Assembly (NCBI GenBank): GCA_050946115.1
Contig: JBMNUF010000003.1
Span: 62,001 to 126,000 of the forward strand
From: CAYFRC01 sp050946115
Lineage (GTDB): Bacteria > Bacillota > Clostridia > Christensenellales > Aristaeellaceae
Direction of reading: 5' to 3'
DNA: 64,000 nucleotides
The stretch's first letter is position 1. The number at the start of each line of letters is the position of its first letter. Shown in pieces: positions 41,960-50,162 of this stretch. Below the pieces are notes generated by a model that had not been told where the DNA came from, ran no database searches, and saw nothing but the letters and a program-made list of their open reading frames with translations. The position numbers were made by a program, and so were the translations under genes.

Positions 41960-42895
41960 TTATTCCTCAAAGGCATCGTACGCCTCGAGCATATAGCGGC
42001 CGATTTCGTATACTGTGCTGTAGATTTTTGCACAGAGGGGAAGCGGAACCAGGCGCAGGCGGTCATAAACCTGCCCGTCGAGCGTCAGCGGTTCGACATT
42101 CGTGCGAACCCACGCCGCCGTCAGCTCGAAGTTGAGCGGACCCCGAAAGCCGATATCGACAAGTCCCTTAATCACCGCGTCGTAGTTCACGCTGCCCGCC
42201 CACGTCATATAGGGCGCCATGTGCATATCGATCCTGTGGTGGCGATACGAGTCGCCGAAATAGCCGGCGTTGTCCTGAAAATGAATGACCTCGAGAGCCT
42301 TCCCCATTTCCAGAATGGATTCGTACTGATTGCAATCCTTCGGATGGAAGTGGTTGGCGTGGCCCGTATCCCAGCACAAGCCGAACATCGGATGGTCGAT
42401 GCGCGCCAGCATTTCCTTTAAATCGCGGCCGTTGAAAAGAAAATAGGGGTCGGCATAGTTTCCGATGTTTTCGACCAGCACGCGCACGCCCGTTTCTTCG
42501 CACGCGGGGATAAACGAGCGATAGAAGGCGGCGTTCGTCTCAAAGAATTGCTCGCGGCTGTTGCCCTCCGCGCCGCCCGGATGTACCACGATCGAGGGAA
42601 TGCCCGCCGCTTTGCAGAAGGTGAGGACGCTGTGCATATCATTCCACTTGTCGCGGCTTTCGTGAAGAACGGGGTTGAAGTTGGGCGCATGGGCGGTAAA
42701 TGCCTCCATTTCGAGGCGGCTCAAAGACTCTTTTAAGGCGCGTCCGGTCTCGACGGGATGGACGAAGTCCTCCTGCGTCATGTTGTAGTCGACCAGCGTA
42801 AAACCGCTCTGTCTGATGGTTTTCAGCGCTTCCTCGGCGCTAAGCCCCTCTTTGATGTAGGAAGCCATGCCGCAGGTGGACAGTGCCAGCTTCAT
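41960..42895 (-). CDS. Sugar isomerase/epimerase-like TIM-barrel protein
   Basis: A 311-residue xylose isomerase-like (AP endonuclease 2 family) barrel. Visible family features are the first strand MKLALSTCG, HAPNFNP, VVHPGG, a metal-ligand Glu in LVENIGN, and CWDTGHANHFHP with Asp and His ligands, then VIHFQDN with a third His/Gln position. Such proteins isomerise or epimerise sugars or cyclitols; the substrate cannot be told. Its ATG overlaps the BNR-protein stop by 4 bases, so the two act together with the transport operon upstream. Confidence 0.83.
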   Translation of the reverse strand: MKLALSTCGMASYIKEGLSAEEALKTIRQSGFTLVDYNMTQEDFVHPVETGRALKESLSRLEMEAFTAHAPNFNPVLHESRDKWNDMHSVLTFCKAAGIPSIVVHPGGAEGNSREQFFETNAAFYRSFIPACEETGVRVLVENIGNYADPYFLFNGRDLKEMLARIDHPMFGLCWDTGHANHFHPKDCNQYESILEMGKALEVIHFQDNAGYFGDSYRHHRIDMHMAPYMTWAGSVNYDAVIKGLVDIGFRGPLNFELTAAWVRTNVEPLTLDGQVYDRLRLVPLPLCAKIYSTVYEIGRYMLEAYDAFEE

Positions 42896-43971
42896 TGCGA
42901 TCCCCCTTTATCCTTATCAAAGGTCAAAAACCAGTGGCAGATGTTGACGCGCGCTCCCTCGTAGGGCACGGATGACTGAATGAGCACGCGCTGCGAGCCG
43001 TCGGGCATTTCCATTACGAGATTGTTGGAGTAGTAGGCGGTTTCGCGGCCGCGCGAACACAGCATGCGCCCCTCGTCCCAGTGGATGCCGTCATCGCCCG
43101 CGTACAGCACCAAATCCATCGGCAGCGCCCGATCGACGCAGCCGGAGCGGCCGTGCAGGATATAGCCGCCGCGCACGCGGGCGACCTGCGGGTTGCGGAT
43201 GCGTTTGGTGCAGTAGGATTTGCCCTGCTCGGGCCACGTTTTGCCGCCGTCATAGCTTATATAGTAATCCATATTGTATTCGTCGTCCTGATTGTATGTG
43301 TAGGCGATGAAGGCGCCGTCCGGGCGCACGATGATGTTCCCGTAGGCGTGATTGAGGTATTCGCCGGGCAGCTCGCTATGCTTTTCGAAGCTGCGCCCCT
43401 CGTCCACACTCACATAGAGGATGTAGCGCTGATCGACGGAATCGGTCAGAAAGCCGCTGCACGCGAGCTGCAGCGCGTAGATTTTGCCTTCGTGAACCAA
43501 CGCGTCGTACACGCGCCCCTTCTCTTGGCATAACAGCCCTGCATCCGACCATGTTTCGCCGCCGTCTTCACTGCGCAGCACGACCGGCTCCAGATAGGGT
43601 TCCCAGCCATTGGGATTTTCGTTGCGCGTGCAAAAGAGCACGATTGTATTCTCCGAGGGGGAGACCGCCTTTTCGCAGCTTATGGTAAAAGGTTGGTTGA
43701 TGAAGCTGTCCATGGAGTACCCAAGGACGATCGGTTGAGACCATGTCGTGCCGTAATCGAAGGAGCGCTTGTATTCGATCCATCCAAAGCCGTTATGCCC
43801 CGGAAAATAGGGGTTGCGCGTGCCCGAACAGTTGGAATAGAACGCCAGCACGCAACCCGGCCTGTACTCGACGAGGGCGTGGCTCATGTGCCCGCTGCGC
43901 TTTTTCAGGCTGTGGTCGACAAAGAGCATGCCGTCGTTCGGAATTTCGTTCGGGATGACCGTGAAATTCAT
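42892..43971 (-). CDS. Sialidase-fold (BNR/Asp-box) protein
   Basis: A 359-residue beta-propeller with four Asp-box motifs: SFDYGTTW, SEDGGETW, SVDEGRSF and SYDGGKTW. No signal peptide is present, so it is probably cytoplasmic and acts on an imported sugar. The pattern fits the sialidase/neuraminidase superfamily; whether it hydrolyses sialosides or another glycoside is unknown, because the arginine triad cannot be confirmed by eye. It lies in an operon with a solute-binding protein, two permeases and a TIM-barrel isomerase. Confidence 0.82.
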   Translation of the reverse strand: MNFTVIPNEIPNDGMLFVDHSLKKRSGHMSHALVEYRPGCVLAFYSNCSGTRNPYFPGHNGFGWIEYKRSFDYGTTWSQPIVLGYSMDSFINQPFTISCEKAVSPSENTIVLFCTRNENPNGWEPYLEPVVLRSEDGGETWSDAGLLCQEKGRVYDALVHEGKIYALQLACSGFLTDSVDQRYILYVSVDEGRSFEKHSELPGEYLNHAYGNIIVRPDGAFIAYTYNQDDEYNMDYYISYDGGKTWPEQGKSYCTKRIRNPQVARVRGGYILHGRSGCVDRALPMDLVLYAGDDGIHWDEGRMLCSRGRETAYYSNNLVMEMPDGSQRVLIQSSVPYEGARVNICHWFLTFDKDKGGSQ

Positions 43972-44039
43972 GGCTCCGATCTCCTCTTTTCTACAGTGGC
44001 GCTTGACGGTGCCTTATAGCAACTGATCAAACAGAGACC

Positions 44040-44070
44040 GACAAGGCAGGGGGAATCCCTCTGCCTTGTC
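44040..44070 (-). terminator. Intercistronic hairpin after the solute-binding protein gene
   Basis: GACAAGGCAG and CTGCCTTGTC form a 10-bp stem with further G/C pairing in the loop. It lacks a T run, so it most likely stabilises the 3' end of the binding-protein message or partly attenuates the two downstream genes. Confidence 0.6.
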
Positions 44071-44089
44071 GTAAAACAGAACGCGGTGA

Positions 44090-45733
44090 TTACCTCGCAG
44101 CGTACCACGCATTCACTTCGTCGGTGATGGTCTGACCACCGGCGGCCAGCCAGTCGGCCACGAAGGTGTCGAAGTACTCGATGGGCTGGTCCCCGATGAT
44201 GATCTTGATGAACGCCTCATCGCGGATGCCGTCCAGCATGCCCTTGTAGTCGACCATGCCCTGCGTGGCGGCGCCGGTGTATGCATTCTGATAGTAGTAC
44301 TTGTCGGGTTCGGCGATGCCGTTGGATACGTAGTACTCGCTGGAGTTGTATTCGCCGTCGTCGGCGAAGATGGCGTAGTAGCTCCACATGGTGCGGTCGC
44401 CGTCCTGATACAGCTTCACGTTTTCTGCCATCTTGAGCTGCTCCGCGCTGATTTCCTCTGCGGTAACTTCGCCGCGCAGGTACTTGCCGCCCCAGATCAT
44501 GTTGTCGTTGTTCTTGGTCTTATAGGGAAGCGAACTCATGCCGGCCAGATGCCACATCTCGCGGCCGTCGGAGGTGATGCCGTAGGTGGCATAGTCGTTG
44601 ATATACAGCTCGGCGAACAGGCTCAGCATCTTGATAAACGCCTCGGGGTGCTCGCATTTCTTCGAGATGACGTAGAAACGGCTTGCAACGGGGTCGTTGG
44701 CGCTCTTGGCGACTTCTTCGCCGATGGCGCTCATGCGGTAGACGGGTACGCAGATGAAGTTGGCGGTCGGGTTCGCCTGAACGGCGCTGTTCAGCGTGGT
44801 GGCGAGCGGCGCCCAGTTGCATGCGAATACGACGCCGATCTTGTTGGCGGCGATGTCTTTGGACACGGTCTCGACGTTCTTGACGCCGAACTCGGGATCG
44901 ATGCAGCCCTGCTTGTACAGGTCACTCAGCATTGCAAGCGCATTCTTTGTGTTCTCGGTCACGGTGCTGAAGACCAACTTACCGTCCTGCTCGACCCACA
45001 GATTCATGTATGCACCGAACATTTCGAAAATTCCCTCGTACTGCAGCGTGCTGTTGGTCATTTCGTTGCTCAGAGCCAGACCGTACGTGTCGTTTACACC
45101 GTTGCCGTCGGGATCATTGAAGGTGAATGCCTTGATAACCTCGATAAGTTCATCGTAGTTTGCAGGCACTTCCATGTTCAGGTTCTCGAGCCAGTCGCTG
45201 CGAATCCACACGAAGTCCATCGTGTCGTAGTCTGCGCCGCCGTTCTGGGGAATGCCGTAGCACACACCGTCGATGGTGCCGGTCTCCCAAGGGGTCTCGC
45301 CCAGCGCAGACATGTACTGCTTCAGGGTATCGCCCGCGTACTCCTCGTACAGCTCGCGGATATCGCCGTAAATGGCATCGGCTTCAAGCAGCTGCTTCAG
45401 CGTGTTGAGGTCGACGGTCATGTAGTCCGGGATATCGCCGGAAGCCAAGGCGAGCGCGGTCTTGGTGTCAAACTCTTCGGAAGAAGCGGTGAGGAAGAGG
45501 TACTTGACATCCACGTTCAGGTACTTCTTGTAGGCGTCAATCCAGGGATTGGACTCGTAGGTATACTCGTCGCGCAGCGTGTTCTGGCGAACCTGATCGC
45601 TGATGCGACCGGTACGCAGCACCGTCACAGGCTCTTCGAAAGCGCCCAAATCCGGCACCTGATACTCTGCCAAGGCGAAGGAGCCCAAAAGCAACAGGCA
45701 GGCAACCAAGGTACAAAGCAAACGTTTCGTCAT
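44090..45733 (-). CDS. Extracellular solute-binding protein (LplA-type, carbohydrate)
   Basis: A 547-residue ABC-type binding protein with an N-terminal signal peptide (residues 1-22, ending FALAE). The two-lobed periplasmic-binding family 1 fold is suggested by WIDAYKKYLNVDVKYLF, ALASGDIPDYMTVDLN and DGVCYGIPQNGG, as in LplA/YtcQ-type large sugar-binding proteins. No lipobox cysteine follows the signal, which is unusual for a Gram-positive binding protein and leaves its anchoring unexplained. It follows the two permease genes; no ATPase gene is in the operon, so a shared MsmX-like ATPase is presumed. Confidence 0.88.
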   Translation of the reverse strand: MTKRLLCTLVACLLLLGSFALAEYQVPDLGAFEEPVTVLRTGRISDQVRQNTLRDEYTYESNPWIDAYKKYLNVDVKYLFLTASSEEFDTKTALALASGDIPDYMTVDLNTLKQLLEADAIYGDIRELYEEYAGDTLKQYMSALGETPWETGTIDGVCYGIPQNGGADYDTMDFVWIRSDWLENLNMEVPANYDELIEVIKAFTFNDPDGNGVNDTYGLALSNEMTNSTLQYEGIFEMFGAYMNLWVEQDGKLVFSTVTENTKNALAMLSDLYKQGCIDPEFGVKNVETVSKDIAANKIGVVFACNWAPLATTLNSAVQANPTANFICVPVYRMSAIGEEVAKSANDPVASRFYVISKKCEHPEAFIKMLSLFAELYINDYATYGITSDGREMWHLAGMSSLPYKTKNNDNMIWGGKYLRGEVTAEEISAEQLKMAENVKLYQDGDRTMWSYYAIFADDGEYNSSEYYVSNGIAEPDKYYYQNAYTGAATQGMVDYKGMLDGIRDEAFIKIIIGDQPIEYFDTFVADWLAAGGQTITDEVNAWYAAR

Positions 45734-45790
45734 AAGTGGAACCTCCTTACTTTATCTTATACGGCGGTCGAGCCGCCGCATAGATCGTTT

Positions 45791-46660
45791 TTATCCCTTC
45801 ACGCCGCCAAGGGTAATGCCCGTGACAAAATAGCGCTGTGCAAACGGATAGAATACCAAAACAGGGATGCTTGCCACGATAATCTGGCAGGCCTTCATGG
45901 TGCGCTCGGACTGGCCGGAAAGCTCGCGCCAGTTTTCGATAGAAAGGTCGGTGGTGTCTACCTTCTGAATGACCGTCCTCAGGTAGCTCTGCAGCGGATA
46001 GTTGTCGGGCATATTCATGTAGATGATGCCGTCAAACCACGCGTTCCAGTGGCCGACCACCGAAAACAGGGTGAGTGTGGCGATGCAAGGCAACGCCAGA
46101 GGCGTCCAGATTTTCCACATGATGTTCCACTGGTTTTCTCCGTCCACGATGGCGGCCTCCTCGATTTCGGAAGGCAGATGGCGGTAGAAGTTCATCAGGA
46201 TGACCATGTTGTACACGGGCAGCGCACAGGGGACCACCAACGCCCAGATGGTGTCCATCATGCCAAGCTGACGCACGAGCAGGTAATCGGGAATCATCCC
46301 GCCACCCACCAGCATAGTGATGAAGAACAGCCACGTGAAGAAACCGCGAAAGCGGAAGCGAGACTTCGGCTTGGACAGCGGGTAGGCGGCCAGAATGGTC
46401 ATAAGCATCTGAATCGGAACGCCGAGGAGCAACCGCCGCAGGGAGACCAGCGCTGCCCTCCAAAATTCCGTCTTGCCCAAAATGACCTTGTAGGCGCTTG
46501 TCGTGAACGAAACGGGCAACAGCCACACGCTGCCCATGTTTGCCGCGCTTGCCGAAGAGAAAGATAGCGCCAGAAGGTGCACAAACGGGAAGAGGCACAG
46601 GAACGCGAGGAGAAAAAGGACGACTGAGTTTATGATCGGGAACACAGAAATCTTCTTCAT
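45791..46660 (-). CDS. Carbohydrate ABC transporter permease (LplC/YtcP-type)
   Basis: A 289-residue inner-membrane permease with about six hydrophobic segments. The EAA cytoplasmic loop that contacts the ATPase is visible as EEAAIVDGENQWNIMWKIWTP, and the C-terminus FVTGITLGGVKG is typical of LplC/YtcP proteins. It lies 9 bases after the partner permease gene. Confidence 0.92.
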   Translation of the reverse strand: MKKISVFPIINSVVLFLLAFLCLFPFVHLLALSFSSASAANMGSVWLLPVSFTTSAYKVILGKTEFWRAALVSLRRLLLGVPIQMLMTILAAYPLSKPKSRFRFRGFFTWLFFITMLVGGGMIPDYLLVRQLGMMDTIWALVVPCALPVYNMVILMNFYRHLPSEIEEAAIVDGENQWNIMWKIWTPLALPCIATLTLFSVVGHWNAWFDGIIYMNMPDNYPLQSYLRTVIQKVDTTDLSIENWRELSGQSERTMKACQIIVASIPVLVFYPFAQRYFVTGITLGGVKG

Positions 46661-46669
46661 GGCAGCCTC

Positions 46670-47590
46670 CTAAAACAGGGAATACCCGGCATAGCGATAG
46701 GCGAGCCAGTAGGTAATCACGGTCAGCGTCGAAGAAATGACACTCTTGGCAACCGAGACGGCCTGTGAGGGACCGTATTTTGCCTCCAACAAGCCAAATC
46801 GATAGACGAACGTATCGATGATATCGCCCGTTTCATAAACCTGCGGGCTGTAGAGATTCAAAATCTGATCGAAACCGGCGTTCAGCAGGCTGCCGATGCT
46901 CAAAACGCCCATCAGCGCTATCGTGCCGGCGATGCCTGGAATGGTGATATGCCGGATGCAGCGGAAGCGACCGGCGCCGTCGATGCGGGCGCTCTCATAC
47001 AGCTGCGGATCGATTGCCGTGATCGCGGACAGATAGATGATGCTGGAATAGCCAAAGCCCTTCCAAATGTCCGTAACAATCAGCGTCGCCCGAAAGTACC
47101 TGTTGCTGCCCAGAAAGAAGATCGGCTCGACGCCGAATAGTCCGAGAAATCGATTCACGATGCCGGTCGTAGACAGCAAATCCACGAAGATGCCGGAGAG
47201 AATTACCCAGGAAATGAAGTTTGGAAGATAGATAATGGTCTGAACGCTCCGCTTGAAAAGCTGCTGATTGACCTCGTTGAGCATGAGCGCAACGCAGACG
47301 GGAACCAGCAGCCCCAGCAGAACCTTCCAGACGGAAATGCTCAGCGTGTTGACGATGGCGCGCCACACGTTGCTCAGCGAAAAAATATACCTGAAGTTGT
47401 CCAGACCAACCCAGCGCTGATTGCCAAAGAACCCCTTGGCGGGGATAAACTTCTGAAAGGCGATGACGATGCCGTACATGGAAAGATACTTAAAGACAAG
47501 GATATACGCAACGGGCAAAATCAACAGCAAAAGCCAGCTCTTTTCATCCGAACTCAGTGGCTTGCGGCGCTTTCCCATTTTCCCGGACAC
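46670..47590 (-). CDS. Carbohydrate ABC transporter permease (LplB-type)
   Basis: A 306-residue permease with about six membrane helices; the EAA loop reads YESARIDGAGRFRCIRHITIP. FQKFIPAKGF and PNFISWVILSGIFVDLLS are typical LplB-type segments. I place the start at GTG 47588-47590 (SGKMGKRRKP...), with GGGGG 9 bases upstream; ATG 47578 is possible but has no ribosome site at the right distance, and a longer opening upstream covers the promoter. First gene of the operon. Confidence 0.88.
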   Translation of the reverse strand: MSGKMGKRRKPLSSDEKSWLLLLILPVAYILVFKYLSMYGIVIAFQKFIPAKGFFGNQRWVGLDNFRYIFSLSNVWRAIVNTLSISVWKVLLGLLVPVCVALMLNEVNQQLFKRSVQTIIYLPNFISWVILSGIFVDLLSTTGIVNRFLGLFGVEPIFFLGSNRYFRATLIVTDIWKGFGYSSIIYLSAITAIDPQLYESARIDGAGRFRCIRHITIPGIAGTIALMGVLSIGSLLNAGFDQILNLYSPQVYETGDIIDTFVYRFGLLEAKYGPSQAVSVAKSVISSTLTVITYWLAYRYAGYSLF

Positions 47591-47626
47591 CAAACAAATC
47601 CCCCACTTTCTTCTGGATGTGATTCT

Positions 47627-47655
47627 ATTATACACGAAAGATAACGATTCGTAAA
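47627..47655 (-). promoter_or_regulatory. Promoter of the sugar-uptake operon
   Basis: Minus-strand TTTACG and TATAAT with a 17-base spacer. A 9-bp palindrome ACGATTCGT overlaps the upstream end of the -35 and could be a regulator half-site; no regulator gene is adjacent. Confidence 0.7.
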
Positions 47656-47733
47656 GTATCATTTTTGACCGTTTCCGGCTATAGATAATTCTATAGAGAA
47701 TTCGCCTCCGATACCCTTTGCGCAAGCGGCGCG

Positions 47734-48201
47734 CTATCGGAACTTTTCCAACCGCAGCAAACCCTCATCATCGGGCGCGGGTATTCCCTGTTTGTAGGCA
47801 TATCCCATCCTTATATAAAAGGGCGTCGCCGTGATCGAGGCGGGGATTTCTATCCGCTTCGCCCGCAAAAAGTATTCGTCCGTTTCCAGCGTTTGCATGA
47901 TGCGCGTCCCCACGCCCTTCCCCTGATATTCCGGCAGGACGAAGAACGTGAACAGGCTGCTCTCATCCTCCCTGTCCCAATATGGGCCGATCGACCCGCA
48001 GCCGACGATCTTCTCCGCATCGCACGCGACATAAAAATGTGTCCATGCGGCGCGCTGCAAAATATCCGCAGGCTGCAGGATGTTTGCATACTCCTCTATG
48101 TATTCGCTCGAATAGTCTTTGCTGTTCGACGTTCTGAGCGTATGGATGATCAGCGCGGAGACTTCTTCCGCATCCGCTTCTTTGAACCTTCGTATCTCCA
48201 T
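47734..48201 (-). CDS. GNAT-family N-acetyltransferase
   Basis: A 155-residue acetyl-CoA-dependent transferase. The fold signatures are MEIRRFKEADAEEVSALI, the CoA-binding FFVLPEYQGKGVGTRIMQTLE (Q/RxxGxG/A motif), and the C-terminal TPFYIRMGYAYKQG. Substrate unknown. The ATG at 48199-48201 has AGAGG 9 bases upstream; a longer opening upstream runs into the promoter. Confidence 0.9.
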   Translation of the reverse strand: MEIRRFKEADAEEVSALIIHTLRTSNSKDYSSEYIEEYANILQPADILQRAAWTHFYVACDAEKIVGCGSIGPYWDREDESSLFTFFVLPEYQGKGVGTRIMQTLETDEYFLRAKRIEIPASITATPFYIRMGYAYKQGIPAPDDEGLLRLEKFR

Positions 48202-48233
48202 TTGCGCAAACCTCTTCGCAAGTTCTGCCAATC

Positions 48234-48262
48234 AGTATACACCGTTTATTGTATTGCGACAA
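48234..48262 (-). promoter_or_regulatory. Promoter of the GNAT gene
   Basis: Minus-strand TTGTCG and TATACT with a 17-base spacer, 32 bases before the ATG. Confidence 0.6.
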
Positions 48263-48310
48263 TCCGAAAGGCGTTCATTTTACGTCAAATCTCTTCCCCG
48301 AATCACAAAG

Positions 48311-48344
48311 CCCGCCGACGAAGAAGCGCTTCTTCGTCGGCGGG
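48311..48344 (-). terminator. 34-bp perfect palindrome after the Mrp gene
   Basis: Two 17-base arms (CCCGCCGACGAAGAAGC and its exact complement) meet with no spacer. It lies 25 bases past the stop of the Mrp gene and 49 bases upstream of the GNAT promoter. T-rich sequence follows on the plus strand (GTTTTT) and only a short CTTTG on the minus strand. Terminator is the simplest reading, with tetraloop formation by opening the centre. Confidence 0.7.
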
Positions 48345-48369
48345 TTGTTTTTGGTTTGGATATATACGA

Positions 48370-49209
48370 TTATTCCCTTCCGGGCAGTTTTTCCACCATA
48401 TCGACCATTTCCTCGAGCCAGTCGCCCTCGAACAGCTCGATGAGCCCCCTGTCGCAGCCGAGCGTCAGGCCGCTGTCGATCGGGATCGTGGCGACGGTCT
48501 GGATGGAGTGGCGCTTCGCAGTCTCCTCCACGCGGCCCTCGCCGAACGGATAGAGCCTTTTGCCGCAGTCGGGGCACTCCATATAGGACATGTTTTCGAC
48601 CAGCCCGAGCACGGGGATGTCCATGAGGCGCGCCATGCCGATGGCCTTATCCACGATCACGGAGACCAATTCCTGCGGCGTGGTGACGACGATGATGCCG
48701 TCCACAGGCAGCGACTGGAACACCGTCAGCGGCACGTCGCCGGTTCCCGGGGGCATGTCGATGAACATGATATCGATATCGCCCCACATGACGTCCGTCC
48801 AGAACTGCTTAACCGCGCCGCCGAGCACGGGGCCGCGCCACACGACGGGATCCGTGTCATTTTCCAGCAGCAGAGTCAGGCTCATGACTTCGATGCCCGT
48901 CTTGGTCCTGGCGGGGAAGATGCCGTCCTCGGTACCCGTCGCCTTTTCCTTCAGCCCGAATGCCTTTGGGATGGAGGGGCCCGTGATGTCCGCGTCCAAA
49001 ATCGCGGTTTTGAGCCTGCGACGGCGCGCGATGACGGAGAGCATGGACGTGACGGTAGATTTTCCCACGCCGCCCTTGCCGCTCACCACGGCAACGACCT
49101 TTTTCACATGGCTGAACTTGTTTTCCTCCGCGCGAAAGTCCTGCGGCTGCTGCCTGCTCGCGCAGGCTTCGCTGCAAGTGGAGCAGTCGTGGGTACAGTT
49201 TTCACTCAT
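48370..49209 (-). CDS. mrp: Mrp/NBP35-family iron-sulfur carrier ATPase
   Basis: Carries Fe-S clusters to apoproteins. The 279-residue P-loop ATPase has GKGGVGKST (deviant Walker A), DADITGPSIPK, DMPPGTGD, and the C-terminal CxxC (ECPDCGK) that holds the bridging 4Fe-4S cluster between subunits. The N-terminus is also cysteine-rich (CTHDCSTCSEAC), as in NBP35-type members. It has its own promoter. A likely client is the Fe-S activase gene next upstream. Confidence 0.93.
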   Translation of the reverse strand: MSENCTHDCSTCSEACASRQQPQDFRAEENKFSHVKKVVAVVSGKGGVGKSTVTSMLSVIARRRRLKTAILDADITGPSIPKAFGLKEKATGTEDGIFPARTKTGIEVMSLTLLLENDTDPVVWRGPVLGGAVKQFWTDVMWGDIDIMFIDMPPGTGDVPLTVFQSLPVDGIIVVTTPQELVSVIVDKAIGMARLMDIPVLGLVENMSYMECPDCGKRLYPFGEGRVEETAKRHSIQTVATIPIDSGLTLGCDRGLIELFEGDWLEEMVDMVEKLPGRE

Positions 49210-49242
49210 TCAAACAACCTCCGATTTCTTGATGCTGTTTTC

Positions 49243-49270
49243 ATTATAATCCCCTTTTTGCGCCTGTCAA
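49243..49270 (-). promoter_or_regulatory. Promoter of the Mrp gene
   Basis: Minus-strand TTGACA and TATAAT (both perfect) with a 16-base spacer, 33 bases before the ATG. Confidence 0.85.
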
Positions 49271-49319
49271 GCGCGTTACCGTATGTTAATGGTTGTCGTT
49301 TGCGGTATAAACGGTTGCC

Positions 49320-50162
49320 TCACAGCACCCGCACGGGGATATTCCGCGCCTCAAACGGCGCGAGCAGCGCTTGGACGGGGCGCTCTGTATCGAATGTCGG
49401 CGCGTACTCCCTGCCGAGCATGGCGTATTTCGCGCCCGCCGTCCTGTGGTAGGGCAATAGCTCGACCCCGACAAGCGCCTTCGCGCCCTCGATCCTGCCC
49501 GCAACGCCCTCCAGATGTTCCAAATTGTCGTTGACGGAGGGGATGAGCGGCACACGCACGATAAACGGCGTATCGCCGTCGCGCAAAAACTTAAGATGCC
49601 TCAATATCTCCGCGTTGCCGCGCCCCGTGTATTTTCGGTGCAGCGCATCGTCCACCTGCTTTACGTCCATGTGGATGAGCGAACAGGTGCGCATCGCGTC
49701 GAGGAAAATCTCGTCCGTCGTATATCCGCACGTTTCGAGCGCCGTGTGGAGGCCTTCGAGGCGCGCGATCACTTCTTTGACAAAGTCCCACTGCATCAGC
49801 GGTTCGCCGCCCGAAAACGTGATGCCGCCGCCGCTTTCGCGCAAGAGGCGCTCCCCGCGCAACAGCTTTTTCGCGAGCGCATCCGCCGTCCAGTCGGCCC
49901 CCACGATCTTGCGCAGCCCCAACCTGCATACGGAGACGCACCTGCCGCAGGCGTCGCACGCGTCCTTTTCGCAAACCGCCTTACAGGCGCCGCAGTGCGT
50001 GCAGGAAGCGCGGCTCACCATGAGCTGTTTTTTCATCTCTAGCCCCTCGGGGTTGTGGCACCATTCGCAGCGCAGCGGGCAGCCCTTCATAAAGACGGTC
50101 GTTCGGATGCCGGGCCCGTCGAACACGGCGAATTCCTTGACGTCGAATACCACGCCGGTCAT
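49320..50162 (-). CDS. Glycyl-radical enzyme activating protein (radical SAM)
   Basis: Installs the glycyl radical on the enzyme encoded just upstream. The 280-residue protein has DGPGIRTTVFMKGCPLRCEWC with the radical-SAM CxxxCxxC, then a ferredoxin-like insert with eight cysteines (CTHCGACKAVC and CDACGRCVSVC) for two more 4Fe-4S clusters, and GGGITFSGGEPLMQ and LETCGYTT. The insert is usual for activases of the pyruvate formate-lyase-like dehydratases and decarboxylases, but not of PFL itself. The ATG at 50160-50162 overlaps the enzyme's stop by 4 bases. Confidence 0.94.
   Translation of the reverse strand: MTGVVFDVKEFAVFDGPGIRTTVFMKGCPLRCEWCHNPEGLEMKKQLMVSRASCTHCGACKAVCEKDACDACGRCVSVCRLGLRKIVGADWTADALAKKLLRGERLLRESGGGITFSGGEPLMQWDFVKEVIARLEGLHTALETCGYTTDEIFLDAMRTCSLIHMDVKQVDDALHRKYTGRGNAEILRHLKFLRDGDTPFIVRVPLIPSVNDNLEHLEGVAGRIEGAKALVGVELLPYHRTAGAKYAMLGREYAPTFDTERPVQALLAPFEARNIPVRVL

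Noticed and set aside
44549..46567. A 672-codon plus-strand frame opposite the binding protein and permease genes
   Set aside because: The minus-strand genes are well supported; the frame has no domain pattern and follows codon bias of the other strand.
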